From Gammaproteobacteria bacterium (GTDB lineage Bacteria > Pseudomonadota > Gammaproteobacteria > Xanthomonadales > SZUA-36), in assembly GCA_030428105.1 (NCBI GenBank), contig JAUIBE010000031.1, forward strand, positions 1 to 32,905: 32,905 nucleotides of DNA. Reading direction: 5' to 3'. This document shows positions 16,146 to 23,717 of this stretch, in pieces. Position 1 is the stretch's first letter. Each line of letters begins with the position of its first letter. Below the pieces are notes generated by a model. That model saw only the letters and a list, made by a program, of their open reading frames with translations, searched no databases and was not told the origin of the DNA. The position numbers and the translations under genes are program-made.

Positions 16146-16682
16146 TTGAAATTCAGCAAGTTCCAGTACGAACCCTTCGAAAGGAGAAGACCCATTACCG
16201 TCAAAGTCGGAGATACTGTTCACCACCACCTGCACGGAATCGGTACCGTGCAGTCTATTCGCAAAAGAAGTTTTTCAGGCGACGACGGCTCGCGTTTCGC
16301 GAAGCTCGTATTCCCCGGTAATCGCCTGTCCATGATGGTCCGTGAAGAGGACCTGGACGAAACCATTCGCAGACCCATTGCCAAGAAGACAGCCAAAGAA
16401 GTGCTGGACCACATTGGCACCTGGGACCAGCCCGTCAGTGACCAATGGAAAACCCGCGCCAGCACCTTGCAAGCCAAGCTGGATGACGGCGATCCGTTCG
16501 CCCTGGCCGAGGTCTACAAGACGCTGGTAAGGCGCCAGGCCACCGAGACCCTCAGCGCGGCCGACCGGCGCCAATTGAGCCAGTCCGAGGCGCGCCTGTC
16601 CGAGGAAATCGCCATGGCCTTCGGCCACCCCCTGGACAAGGCCCTGCAACGAATGGAGAACGTCGCACAGGCCAAGGCCTGA
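16146..16682 (+). CDS. CarD-family transcriptional regulator
   Basis: The encoded protein of at most 178 residues has the CarD/TRCF RNA-polymerase-interacting domain near its N-terminus: VKVGDTVHHHLHGIGTVQSI, then RFAKLVFPGNRLSMMVREED. A helical C-terminal domain follows, with DPFALAEVYKTLVRRQATET and LSEEIAMAFGHPLDKAL, as in CarD/CdnL. Such proteins bind the RNA polymerase beta subunit and stabilise open promoter complexes. The start is uncertain. The only ordinary start in frame is TTG at 16146, after an in-frame stop at 16140, and it has no clear ribosome-binding site. An AAGGAG at 16181 sits seven bases before an in-frame ATT at 16194, which would give a protein starting MTVKVGDTV, the usual CarD beginning. 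An intrinsic terminator follows 27 bases after the stop, so the gene is probably monocistronic. Confidence 0.88.
   Translation: MKFSKFQYEPFERRRPITVKVGDTVHHHLHGIGTVQSIRKRSFSGDDGSRFAKLVFPGNRLSMMVREEDLDETIRRPIAKKTAKEVLDHIGTWDQPVSDQWKTRASTLQAKLDDGDPFALAEVYKTLVRRQATETLSAADRRQLSQSEARLSEEIAMAFGHPLDKALQRMENVAQAKA
16181..16186 (+). promoter_or_regulatory. Ribosome-binding site pointing to an ATT start
   Basis: AAGGAG lies inside the reading frame of the CarD-type gene if translation begins at TTG 16146, but is ideally placed (seven bases) for the in-frame ATT at 16194. No ATG or GTG is in frame nearby. ATT is a known rare start, for example in infC. Confidence 0.5.
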
Positions 16683-16708
16683 GCGCGTAAGCAGATTGCA
16701 TTTTCACG

Positions 16709-16733
16709 GCTGGCCCGCAAGGGCCAGCTTTTT
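16709..16733 (+). terminator. Intrinsic terminator of the carD-like gene
   Basis: GCTGGCCC and GGGCCAGC form a perfect 8-base-pair stem with a GCAA tetraloop, followed by TTTTT. It ends 45 bases before the start of the next gene on the same strand. Confidence 0.9.
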
Positions 16734-16777
16734 GCTGTGCGCCCTTGCTGGGGCGCCACACCTGGGGAATTGAAGCG

Positions 16778-17260
16778 ATGAAACGGTTCTTACTGGTTTT
16801 CCTGTTGGCGGCGCTTGCCACGCCAACTCTTGCGCTGGCGGATTCAGCCACAGAGGCGCCCGACGCCGCCGAGTTGCGTTCCATGCTCGATACCTTCCTG
16901 GCCGGCGCGACGGTCAACGACCTCGACGCGCATCGCCGTTTCTGGGCGGAAGACCTGATCTACACTTCATCCACCGGCCAGCGCTTTGGCAAACAGGACA
17001 TCGTAGGGCGCAACGCGCCGGATGAGGATGTCGCCGAGGACGCCGAACCTGAACTGGTGTACTCGGCTGACGAAGTGCGCATCCAGCAGTATGGAGCCAC
17101 CGCCATCGTGGCTTTCAAGCTGGTAGGGACGCCCGCAGATGGGACCGGGCCGCTGTATTTCTACAACACCGGGACTTTTCTCAAGCGCGAAGGTGTGTGG
17201 CAGGTGGTTGCCTGGCAGGCGACGCGGATTCCCGGGGAAACGGCAGAAACGACCGAATAA
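16778..17260 (+). CDS. Exported SnoaL/NTF2-like protein
   Basis: This 160-residue protein starts at the ATG at 16778, which gives a clean Sec signal (MKRFLLVFLLAALATPTLALA, cleavage near 21). The mature part is one NTF2-like domain: AAELRSMLDTFLAGATVNDL, FWAEDLIYTSSTGQRFGKQD, then strands ending YFYNTGTFLKREGVWQVVAW. This fits the DUF4440/SnoaL group, but no substrate or reaction can be assigned. It resembles the exported NTF2-like protein at 6652 in size and design, with only low visible identity. It lies after the carD terminator and converges with the S9 peptidase gene, with a GC-rich hairpin between the stops. Confidence 0.8.
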   Translation: MKRFLLVFLLAALATPTLALADSATEAPDAAELRSMLDTFLAGATVNDLDAHRRFWAEDLIYTSSTGQRFGKQDIVGRNAPDEDVAEDAEPELVYSADEVRIQQYGATAIVAFKLVGTPADGTGPLYFYNTGTFLKREGVWQVVAWQATRIPGETAETTE

Positions 17261-17284
17261 GTCGTTTGCCAGGCATTCAAGGTT

Positions 17285-17312
17285 GGCGGAGCGCCGACGC
17301 CGGCGCCCCGCC
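17285..17312. terminator. GC-rich hairpin between convergent genes
   Basis: GGCGGAGCGCCG (17285-17296) pairs with CGGCGCCCCGCC (17301-17312) with one A-C mismatch and an ACGC loop, followed by ATTTAAAA. It lies between the stops of the NTF2-like gene and the S9 peptidase gene and probably ends both transcripts. Confidence 0.6.
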
Positions 17313-17320
17313 ATTTAAAA

Positions 17321-19387
17321 CTACTCTTCGGACTCTCCTTCCTGTTTCGCCGGGTCATACTTGGCGAACCAGCCCATGATGTTGTCGGTCTTGGCAATCA
17401 GGCGGCTAGGGCGACTGGCAATGTAGTGCGGTGATTCCGGCACCCGCACCAGGACAGTGTCGATACCGCGCAACTTCAGCGCGGTGAAGTACTGCTCGGA
17501 TTCCCAGGTTGGCGTGCGCCAGTCTTCCTCGCCAACCATCACCATGGTGGGCGTTTCCACGTTACCCACCAGCGACAGCGGTGACAGGCGCCAGTAGGTC
17601 TCGCGGTCTTCCCAGGGATAGGCGCGAATCCAGTGACGCACCACGTAGGCGCCGATATCGCCGGTCAGCGCCATGGTCGACCAGTTGATCACCGGTTTGA
17701 TGGTGGCTGCCGCCGCGAAGCGATTGGTGTTTCCCACGATCCACGCGGTCAGCACGCCGCCGCCGGAGCCGCCGGTTACGAAAAGGCGCTCGGGGCTGAC
17801 GTAGTTCTTTTCAATCAGCGCGTCGACCACGCTGATCAGGTCGTCGTAGTCGTTGCCCGGGTAGGCCAGGTCAATCAGCTGGGCGAATTCCTCGCCGTAG
17901 CCGGTTGAGCCGCGGGGGTTGACGTACACCGTGACGTAGCCCTCGGCGGCGTAGCGTTGGATTTCCGCGGCGAAGGTCGGGCCGTACATGGTGTACGGGC
18001 CGCCATGAATCTCCAGGATCATCGGGTAGCTGCCATTGGCCTCGAAGCCCGGGGGCAGGGCCACCCAGGCCTGGATCTCACGGCCATCGTGTGACGACGC
18101 CACCTTGATCTCCTCGATCGGCGCCATGTCGAGGTGGTCGAGCAGGTCGCTGTTGAGGTCGGTCATCACCCGGCCGCCACGGCCGTTGTTGTAACCCACC
18201 TCGGCGGGGCGGTCCGGACTGCCGGAGGTGTAGGCAATGGCGCCGTTACCGCTGGCCACTGAAAACGAGCCGCCGGCATAGGGGCGTCCAATGGAAGTGC
18301 CGGTTACACCGCGCTGCACCTCGGAAACCCGGCCGCGCAGGCTGATTTCATTGAGCACCACCTCGCCGTCCATTTCTGCCAGGGCCAGGATCGAATCGCC
18401 GCGCCAGGCAATCTGGTCGATGCTGCGGCCGAAATCGGCGGTCAGGTTGCGCGGCTCGGAGCCATCCGCGTTCATTACGAACAGGTCAGTTTCCTGGTAT
18501 GAAAGCACTTTGTCGTCGTAACCGAGATAGGCGATCAGGCGGCCGTCTGGTGAAGCCACCGGTGAGCCATCCGGGCCATCGCGGGTGGTCAGGGGCGTCA
18601 CGGACAAGTCGCTCAGCTCAACCTTGTAGATCTCGCTTTCAATCGGGTCGAGGTCGGCGTCGTCAGCATCATTGCCCACCACCAGCAGGGTGTCATTGTC
18701 GAGCCACGCCGGGCTGTTGTAGCCGTTGTCACTGCTGGTCACCTGGCGCGGCGTGCCGCCATCGGCCGAAATCACGAACACCTGGTTGGTGCCGTCTTCC
18801 AGGTAGCCCGCACCGTCAAAGCGGAAAGTGATGTTTTCAAACACCCGCACCGGCTTGTTCCACTTGGCGCCTTCCGGCGGAGTGGGCGGGGTGGCGAAGC
18901 TGGGTGGCTTGGAGGGCGTAAACATGGTGAAAGCAATGGAGCGGCCATCGGGTGACCATTCCGGCGCGCCCGGCGACTGCTCAAGCTGCGCCAGCGCGAA
19001 GCTGCGGCCGGTATCCATGAACATGATGCGCAACTGGAGGCTGCCATCAGTAGCGCCGAGATACAGCAGGCGATCTCCGGAAGGTGACCAGCGCGGTGAG
19101 GCAACCGGGCCCTGGCCGGTAATCAGCGGGCGGTGGGCGCCGCTGCGGGTGTCGATCGACCAGATTTCGCCGGACATGCGGTCGGTCATGCGGTTCATCG
19201 AGGTGCGCGAGTAGACGATGGTGCTGCCATCCGGAGAGATCTGCGGATCGTTGGCGTACTCCAGGTCCCACACGCGCTCGGCGGTGAATTTGCGGCTGTC
19301 ATCTGCGGCTGCGCCCAGCGGGGCGACCAGCAGACTGGCCAGAACGGCGCTCAGCACCGCGGTGAAACTGTTACTTCTGGGTTGCAT
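17321..19387 (-). CDS. S9 family peptidase (dipeptidyl/acylaminoacyl peptidase type)
   Basis: The 688-residue exported serine peptidase starts at the ATG at 19387, with AAGGA seven bases upstream and a signal peptide ending near GAAA (about 28). Residues about 40-420 form a TolB/WD40-like beta-propeller with repeated blade motifs such as DPQISPDGSTIVYSRTS, SPRWSPSGDRLLYLG and APEWSPDGRSIAFTM. The alpha/beta-hydrolase domain follows, with MILEIHGGPYTMYGP, the nucleophile in VTGGSGGG (Ser about 541), Asp about 622 in GEEDWRTP and His about 654 in PESPHYIASRP. S9 enzymes cut short peptides and are gated by the propeller. It lies 29 bases after the HExxH protein gene on the same strand and is probably co-transcribed with it, which suggests joint work on peptides in the periplasm or outside the cell. 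Confidence 0.94.
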   Translation of the reverse strand: MQPRSNSFTAVLSAVLASLLVAPLGAAADDSRKFTAERVWDLEYANDPQISPDGSTIVYSRTSMNRMTDRMSGEIWSIDTRSGAHRPLITGQGPVASPRWSPSGDRLLYLGATDGSLQLRIMFMDTGRSFALAQLEQSPGAPEWSPDGRSIAFTMFTPSKPPSFATPPTPPEGAKWNKPVRVFENITFRFDGAGYLEDGTNQVFVISADGGTPRQVTSSDNGYNSPAWLDNDTLLVVGNDADDADLDPIESEIYKVELSDLSVTPLTTRDGPDGSPVASPDGRLIAYLGYDDKVLSYQETDLFVMNADGSEPRNLTADFGRSIDQIAWRGDSILALAEMDGEVVLNEISLRGRVSEVQRGVTGTSIGRPYAGGSFSVASGNGAIAYTSGSPDRPAEVGYNNGRGGRVMTDLNSDLLDHLDMAPIEEIKVASSHDGREIQAWVALPPGFEANGSYPMILEIHGGPYTMYGPTFAAEIQRYAAEGYVTVYVNPRGSTGYGEEFAQLIDLAYPGNDYDDLISVVDALIEKNYVSPERLFVTGGSGGGVLTAWIVGNTNRFAAAATIKPVINWSTMALTGDIGAYVVRHWIRAYPWEDRETYWRLSPLSLVGNVETPTMVMVGEEDWRTPTWESEQYFTALKLRGIDTVLVRVPESPHYIASRPSRLIAKTDNIMGWFAKYDPAKQEGESEE

Positions 19388-19416
19388 CTTGGGTTCCTTG
19401 GTCAAACGAAATCAGC

Positions 19417-21288
19417 TTATTCAATGCGGGCAAATGTGCGTGGGTCAACAAATTGGCGCTGGCCCGTGCCGCGCAGGATCAACTTGTTGTCCGTGCACTC
19501 AATGGCGTAGGCGCGTGGCTGTCGTGGCGGCTGATTCTCGTCGATGAGTTGCGAGTTGTCACCCATGCCCGCGATGGCAATAGAGTATTCCTCGGTAGTG
19601 CGTTCAAACTGCACCTGCAACAGGGTGGAGTCACCGCTTTGCCAGGTGCCGGTTTCGCCGGAGAAGACCACGTTGCGCATCTGCGCCGCGCCCGGCGCAC
19701 CGAAGGTGATCAGGTGCGGATCATTGAGTTGCCAGGTGCCGGCAGCCGAAATCACCAGCCGCGGGCCGGCAAATCCATACGAACGGGTCATTTGCGCGCC
19801 CTGGGGCAGGTTGACCTGCTCGGCATCGTGGAACGCAAAGGCTTCCGGCAGCAGGCGCACGTCAATTTCGCCCTCTGATTCGAGGTGCGCCACGGTTGGC
19901 GCGTCCATCTGGCGGGCGTCCTGCACCCGGCCGGTAATTTCTTCCCATACGCCAACCTCGCATTGACGGGGCTCACAACGCTCGGGGGCCATGGGTTTGA
20001 GGGTGTAGCGGATTTCCTGGTTCTTGATCGGCCGGCGGTCGAGGTGGCTCAACAGGATGTTGGCCGAGAAGGGTGCATCGCACTCGCCGGCGTATTCGTA
20101 CTTGCGGGTCCAGTTGCGCTCGGTGGCGACATTGCTCTCCAGCGACGCGTGAAGGCCGGGCGCGGCAGGTGGCCACAACGTGATGTCGAAATTCTCCGGT
20201 GCTTCCAGGTGGACCACGCTCAGGCGTGCTTCCGGGATCGACAGCAGTTGGATGGCGCCGATGTCCTCGAACAGGTACTCATCCACCATGAACTCCACCC
20301 CATCGGGCGCTTCGCTGGGCAACAGCCCAGGGCCGGGCGCATCGGGAACCGCGGCGTGGTAGTGGTCGAATACGAAGTTGTGAAAATCCCGGTCAAAGCC
20401 GGTGGACTGCAGGTGCGCCATGCGCGCATCGCGGTCGCGAACGGTGAAGATCTCGCTCAGCAGAACCAGCACGGTGATCGGGTCGTGCGCCAGTGCATAG
20501 CTTTGCAACATGGCGTAGGCGTTGTAGGGCTGTTCGAACGACGCGCCATCGAGGTCGAATGCGCGCGCGTCCTCGTGCTCATAGTTGAGTTCGGGATAAA
20601 CCAGGCTGCCAAAGTAATGGGCTCCGCTCTCGTCCCACCAGTTGTCCAGCTGCTCATCGTAAGCTTCGTAGGTGTAGTACGGGATGTTGGCCATCAGGAA
20701 GCAGTGGGCCACCTCGTGGGCCACCAGGCCGGGCAGCAAGTGGGCGGTGTCCTCGCGCCAGCCGCCCACGCCACCGCGCGGGCCAGCTTCCACCCAGCAC
20801 TGGTTGGGAACCAGCCAGTACGTCTCGGCGTTCTCGTGGACATCGTTGAGCAGGTAGAACACACCCAGGTCGAGTTCGCCAATCTGCTCATAAACGGTTC
20901 GTGCGTCCTTGATGGCGCGGTGCACCGCATCGATCAGGCCCTGCTTGCCCGGGGTGGGCTCGGCACCCCAGCTCCACGGGGTAACCACGAAATCCTTGCC
21001 GGTCTCGCCGGGGTGCACCCAGCAGCCGTGGCCGCCAACACCCTCGGTTTCGCGATAGTAGCGGCGCAAAATGGGGCCGGCATCCGGTGGGCTGGGGGTC
21101 AGGCCCATGGATTTGCAGGTGAGGGCGCCTGCCGGCGTTTCGGCATCGTCCTTGGCTTCCGCCTTGCGCGCTTCGGGCGCGGCGACCACGACCAGCGGAA
21201 CCAGCAGTGCAGCCAGGGCAAGCGCACGTGAAAGCAGGCGTGGAACGGTTGGCGTCATGGCGAACAGAACAGTCAGGTTGGTGCTCAT
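19417..21288 (-). CDS. Exported HExxH metallopeptidase-like protein, unrecognised family
   Basis: The product has 623 residues from the ATG at 21288, or 613 from the ATG at 21258, which gives a better signal peptide (MTPTVPRLLSRALALAALLV...). Neither has a clear ribosome-binding site. I do not recognise the family. A zinc motif HEVAH stands at 191-195 (LPGLVAHEVAHCFLMANIP) and WWDESGAHYF at 218-227 puts Glu220 25 residues later, the gluzincin arrangement seen in M1 and peptidase-MA proteins. About 390 residues after this are mostly beta-rich, with segments such as ARLSVVHLEAPENFDITLWP and few conserved landmarks. Several cysteines (58, 89, 164, 196 and later ones) could form disulfides. It is upstream of the S9 peptidase in the same direction. 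Protease activity is inferred from the motif only. Confidence 0.7.
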   Translation of the reverse strand: MSTNLTVLFAMTPTVPRLLSRALALAALLVPLVVVAAPEARKAEAKDDAETPAGALTCKSMGLTPSPPDAGPILRRYYRETEGVGGHGCWVHPGETGKDFVVTPWSWGAEPTPGKQGLIDAVHRAIKDARTVYEQIGELDLGVFYLLNDVHENAETYWLVPNQCWVEAGPRGGVGGWREDTAHLLPGLVAHEVAHCFLMANIPYYTYEAYDEQLDNWWDESGAHYFGSLVYPELNYEHEDARAFDLDGASFEQPYNAYAMLQSYALAHDPITVLVLLSEIFTVRDRDARMAHLQSTGFDRDFHNFVFDHYHAAVPDAPGPGLLPSEAPDGVEFMVDEYLFEDIGAIQLLSIPEARLSVVHLEAPENFDITLWPPAAPGLHASLESNVATERNWTRKYEYAGECDAPFSANILLSHLDRRPIKNQEIRYTLKPMAPERCEPRQCEVGVWEEITGRVQDARQMDAPTVAHLESEGEIDVRLLPEAFAFHDAEQVNLPQGAQMTRSYGFAGPRLVISAAGTWQLNDPHLITFGAPGAAQMRNVVFSGETGTWQSGDSTLLQVQFERTTEEYSIAIAGMGDNSQLIDENQPPRQPRAYAIECTDNKLILRGTGQRQFVDPRTFARIE

Positions 21289-21347
21289 CGTAGGGTGGAA
21301 GTCAGCGGATTACAATTTCACCGCCAAGGGCTGGTAAAGTACCGCGC

Positions 21348-22403
21348 GTGAAGATTCTCCCCGGCCTGATTCTAGCCCTGCTGCTTGCGCTTGGTGGGGA
21401 GTTCCTGTCCCACCTCATTGGTGTGCGCTGGATGGGTATGCCCAGCAGCCCGGTGAGCGCCATCATGATGGCCATTCTCCTTGGTTTGCTGCTAAGAAAC
21501 AGCGTCGGTCTCGGCGACATGTTTCTGCCTGGCGTTGAGTTTGGCCTCAAGCGTGTGCTTCGAATTGGCATCGTCCTGCTGGGCATTCGCCTGAGCCTGG
21601 GAGAGATGGGCGCGATTGGCTTGAAGAGCCTGCCGGTGATTATCGGCGCCTGCGCCGCCGCTTTGCTGATCGTGACATTCCTGGCCCGGCGAATGGGTCT
21701 TACAGGTCGTCTCGGTACCCTGCTGGCCGTGGGTACAAGCGTGTGCGGCGCAACCGCGATCGTCGCCACCTCGCCAGCCATTGGCGCGCGCCAGAACGAA
21801 ACCTGCTACGCGGTGGCCTGCGTCACCGGCTTCGGCATTATCGCCATGCTGGTATACCCGTTCCTCGGTTACTGGTTGTTTGCCGGCGATGCGTTCCGTG
21901 CCGGGTTGTTTCTCGGCACCTCGGTGCACGAAACCGCCCAGGTGGCCGGCGCCGGGCTGGTCTACCAGGAGTTCTATGCCTCACCCGAGGCGCTGGATGT
22001 GGCGACCGTTACCAAGCTGGTGCGCAACCTGGGGATGCTGGTGATCATTCCGCTGATGTCCGTCGTGTATCACCGCGGCGCCAGTGAAGCGGCCGCCCCG
22101 CCGCCCTGGTGGACCATGGTGCCTTTGTTCGTGCTTGGCTTTGCCGCCATGAGCCTGCTGAGAACCATCGGTGACATGGGCGACAGTGCGTTTGGTGTGC
22201 TCTCGCAAGTTCAGTGGCAAACCGTGGTTTCGACCACCAAGACTGCAGCCGAGGTATGCCTGGCGGTAGCGATGGCGGCGGTGGGCCTTTCCACCGATTT
22301 CCGCGACCTGGTGCAGATTGGCTTCAAGCCGCTGGTCATGGGCCTGGTGGCGGCGTTGCTGGTTGGCGGCGTCAGTGCGACCATGATTCAACTGCTTTAC
22401 TGA
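21348..22403 (+). CDS. YeiH/UPF0324 family membrane exporter
   Basis: This 351-residue polytopic protein has about ten membrane segments and belongs to the YeiH family (PF03601, putative sulfate/sulfite exporter). It starts at a GTG. Landmarks are IMMAILLGLLLRN near 45-57, FGLKRVLRIGIVLLGIRLSL near 66-85, VGTSVCGATAIVATSPAIGA near 127-146 and GLFLGTSVHETAQVAGAG near 185-202, all typical of the family. Transport of sulfite or sulfate is a family-level guess. The gene diverges from the HExxH gene across about 60 bases and is followed in the same direction by the phosphodiesterase and the PLP decarboxylase. Confidence 0.9.
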   Translation: MKILPGLILALLLALGGEFLSHLIGVRWMGMPSSPVSAIMMAILLGLLLRNSVGLGDMFLPGVEFGLKRVLRIGIVLLGIRLSLGEMGAIGLKSLPVIIGACAAALLIVTFLARRMGLTGRLGTLLAVGTSVCGATAIVATSPAIGARQNETCYAVACVTGFGIIAMLVYPFLGYWLFAGDAFRAGLFLGTSVHETAQVAGAGLVYQEFYASPEALDVATVTKLVRNLGMLVIIPLMSVVYHRGASEAAAPPPWWTMVPLFVLGFAAMSLLRTIGDMGDSAFGVLSQVQWQTVVSTTKTAAEVCLAVAMAAVGLSTDFRDLVQIGFKPLVMGLVAALLVGGVSATMIQLLY

Positions 22404-22448
22404 GGCTTTCGACCCGGCGTGAACTCCAATTTTTCACGATGGCGCAGA

Positions 22449-23708
22449 ATGTTCCGGTGCGTAACGGCGCTCTTCCTGGCGGCCGTTGTTTCGAGCGCTT
22501 CGGCGGCGCAGGCCGGCGGTTCAGGTGGGGTCAACGCGCCCGAGCATGCCGACAAACCCTACCTGGTGCTGGTCTCGCTGGATGGTTTTCGCTGGGATTA
22601 CCAGGACCTGTACGATGCACCCGCGCTCGACCGGATTGCTGAGAACGGGGTGCGCGCCGAGCGCATGCTGCCGGTATTTCCCACCCTGACTTTTCCCAAT
22701 CACTACTCGATAGCTACCGGCTTGTTCCCCGCCAACCACCGCCTGATTGGCAACCATTTTCCGGGCGAAGTCGGCGATGGCTGGTACAGCATCAAGGACC
22801 GCGAGGCGGTGCAGGATGGCCGCTGGTACGCCGGCGAACCGGTTTGGGTGGCTGCCGAGAAGGCCGGGATGGTGACTGCGGCGTATTTCTTCGTCGGCAC
22901 CGAGGCCGATATCCAGGGCGTGGAAATGACCCACTGGAACGCCTTTGACCAACATGTGCCGAGTGAAACCCGGGTTACGCAGGTGCTCGATTGGTTGGCC
23001 CTGCCGGCGGCGCAACGCCCGCACCTGGTGACGCTGTATTTCGAAACCGTGGATTCCGTAACCCACAAGTACGGCCCGGGTTCGGCCGAGAGTATCGCTG
23101 CCATCAGCGAGGTAAACGTCCACCTGGAGCAACTGCTGGATGGCATCGAGGCCTTGCCGCATGGTGAGCAAGTCTACGTGGTGGTGGTTTCCGACCACGG
23201 CCAACTGCCGAGCCAGTTCGATCGCGAGATCATGTTTCTCGATGCGCATATCGACATCGAGGGCCTGACCATCGTTGACCATGCTTCATCCGTCTACATC
23301 TGGCTCTCCGAAGCGCAAAAACAACGCGCCCGGCAGATTGTTGATGCAATCAACGCCAACTGGGACCACGGCCGCGCCATTTTGCGCGAGGAAGCGCCTG
23401 AAGCGTGGCGGGTGACCGCCGAGGCCGGGTTTGCCGATGTGATCGTAATGGCCGACCCTGGCTACCTGGTGGCCTCCACGCCGGAAAAGCTCTCGGGCTC
23501 GCTGGGCAATCACGGCTGGGCACCCGAAGCGGAGGGCATGCACGCCATCTTCCTGGCCCAGGGGCCGCGCCTGCCGAAAGGCCAACGTATCGGGCCGATC
23601 CGCGCGGTTGATGTGTATCCGCTGATGCTCCAGATCCTGGGGCTGCCAGTTCCGCAAGATATCGATGGCGACCCTGGTCGCCTGCTGCCACTGCTTGATA
23701 GCGAGTAA
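22449..23708 (+). CDS. NPP-type nucleotide pyrophosphatase/phosphodiesterase
   Basis: The product, about 419 residues, is an exported enzyme of the alkaline phosphatase superfamily (PF01663, ectonucleotide pyrophosphatase type). A Sec signal ends near ASAAQA (about 22). A GTG start at 22419 would add ten residues with more basic charge and cannot be excluded. Catalytic features are VSLDGFRWDY (Asp45 metal ligand), the nucleophile Thr81 in FPTLTFPNHYSIATGLFP, VVVSDHGQLP (Asp and His) and LGNHGW (His). Such enzymes cleave phosphodiester bonds of nucleotides or phospholipids using two zinc ions. The gene lies about 45 bases after the YeiH gene and 9 before the decarboxylase gene, so an operon is likely. 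Confidence 0.9.
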   Translation: MFRCVTALFLAAVVSSASAAQAGGSGGVNAPEHADKPYLVLVSLDGFRWDYQDLYDAPALDRIAENGVRAERMLPVFPTLTFPNHYSIATGLFPANHRLIGNHFPGEVGDGWYSIKDREAVQDGRWYAGEPVWVAAEKAGMVTAAYFFVGTEADIQGVEMTHWNAFDQHVPSETRVTQVLDWLALPAAQRPHLVTLYFETVDSVTHKYGPGSAESIAAISEVNVHLEQLLDGIEALPHGEQVYVVVVSDHGQLPSQFDREIMFLDAHIDIEGLTIVDHASSVYIWLSEAQKQRARQIVDAINANWDHGRAILREEAPEAWRVTAEAGFADVIVMADPGYLVASTPEKLSGSLGNHGWAPEAEGMHAIFLAQGPRLPKGQRIGPIRAVDVYPLMLQILGLPVPQDIDGDPGRLLPLLDSE

Positions 23709-23717
23709 GTTCAACCG

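Noticed and set aside
19885-21231. Long open frame of 448 codons opposite the HExxH protein gene
   Set aside because: Antisense shadow typical of high G+C codon use; the minus-strand frame has a signal peptide, a zinc motif and sensible composition.
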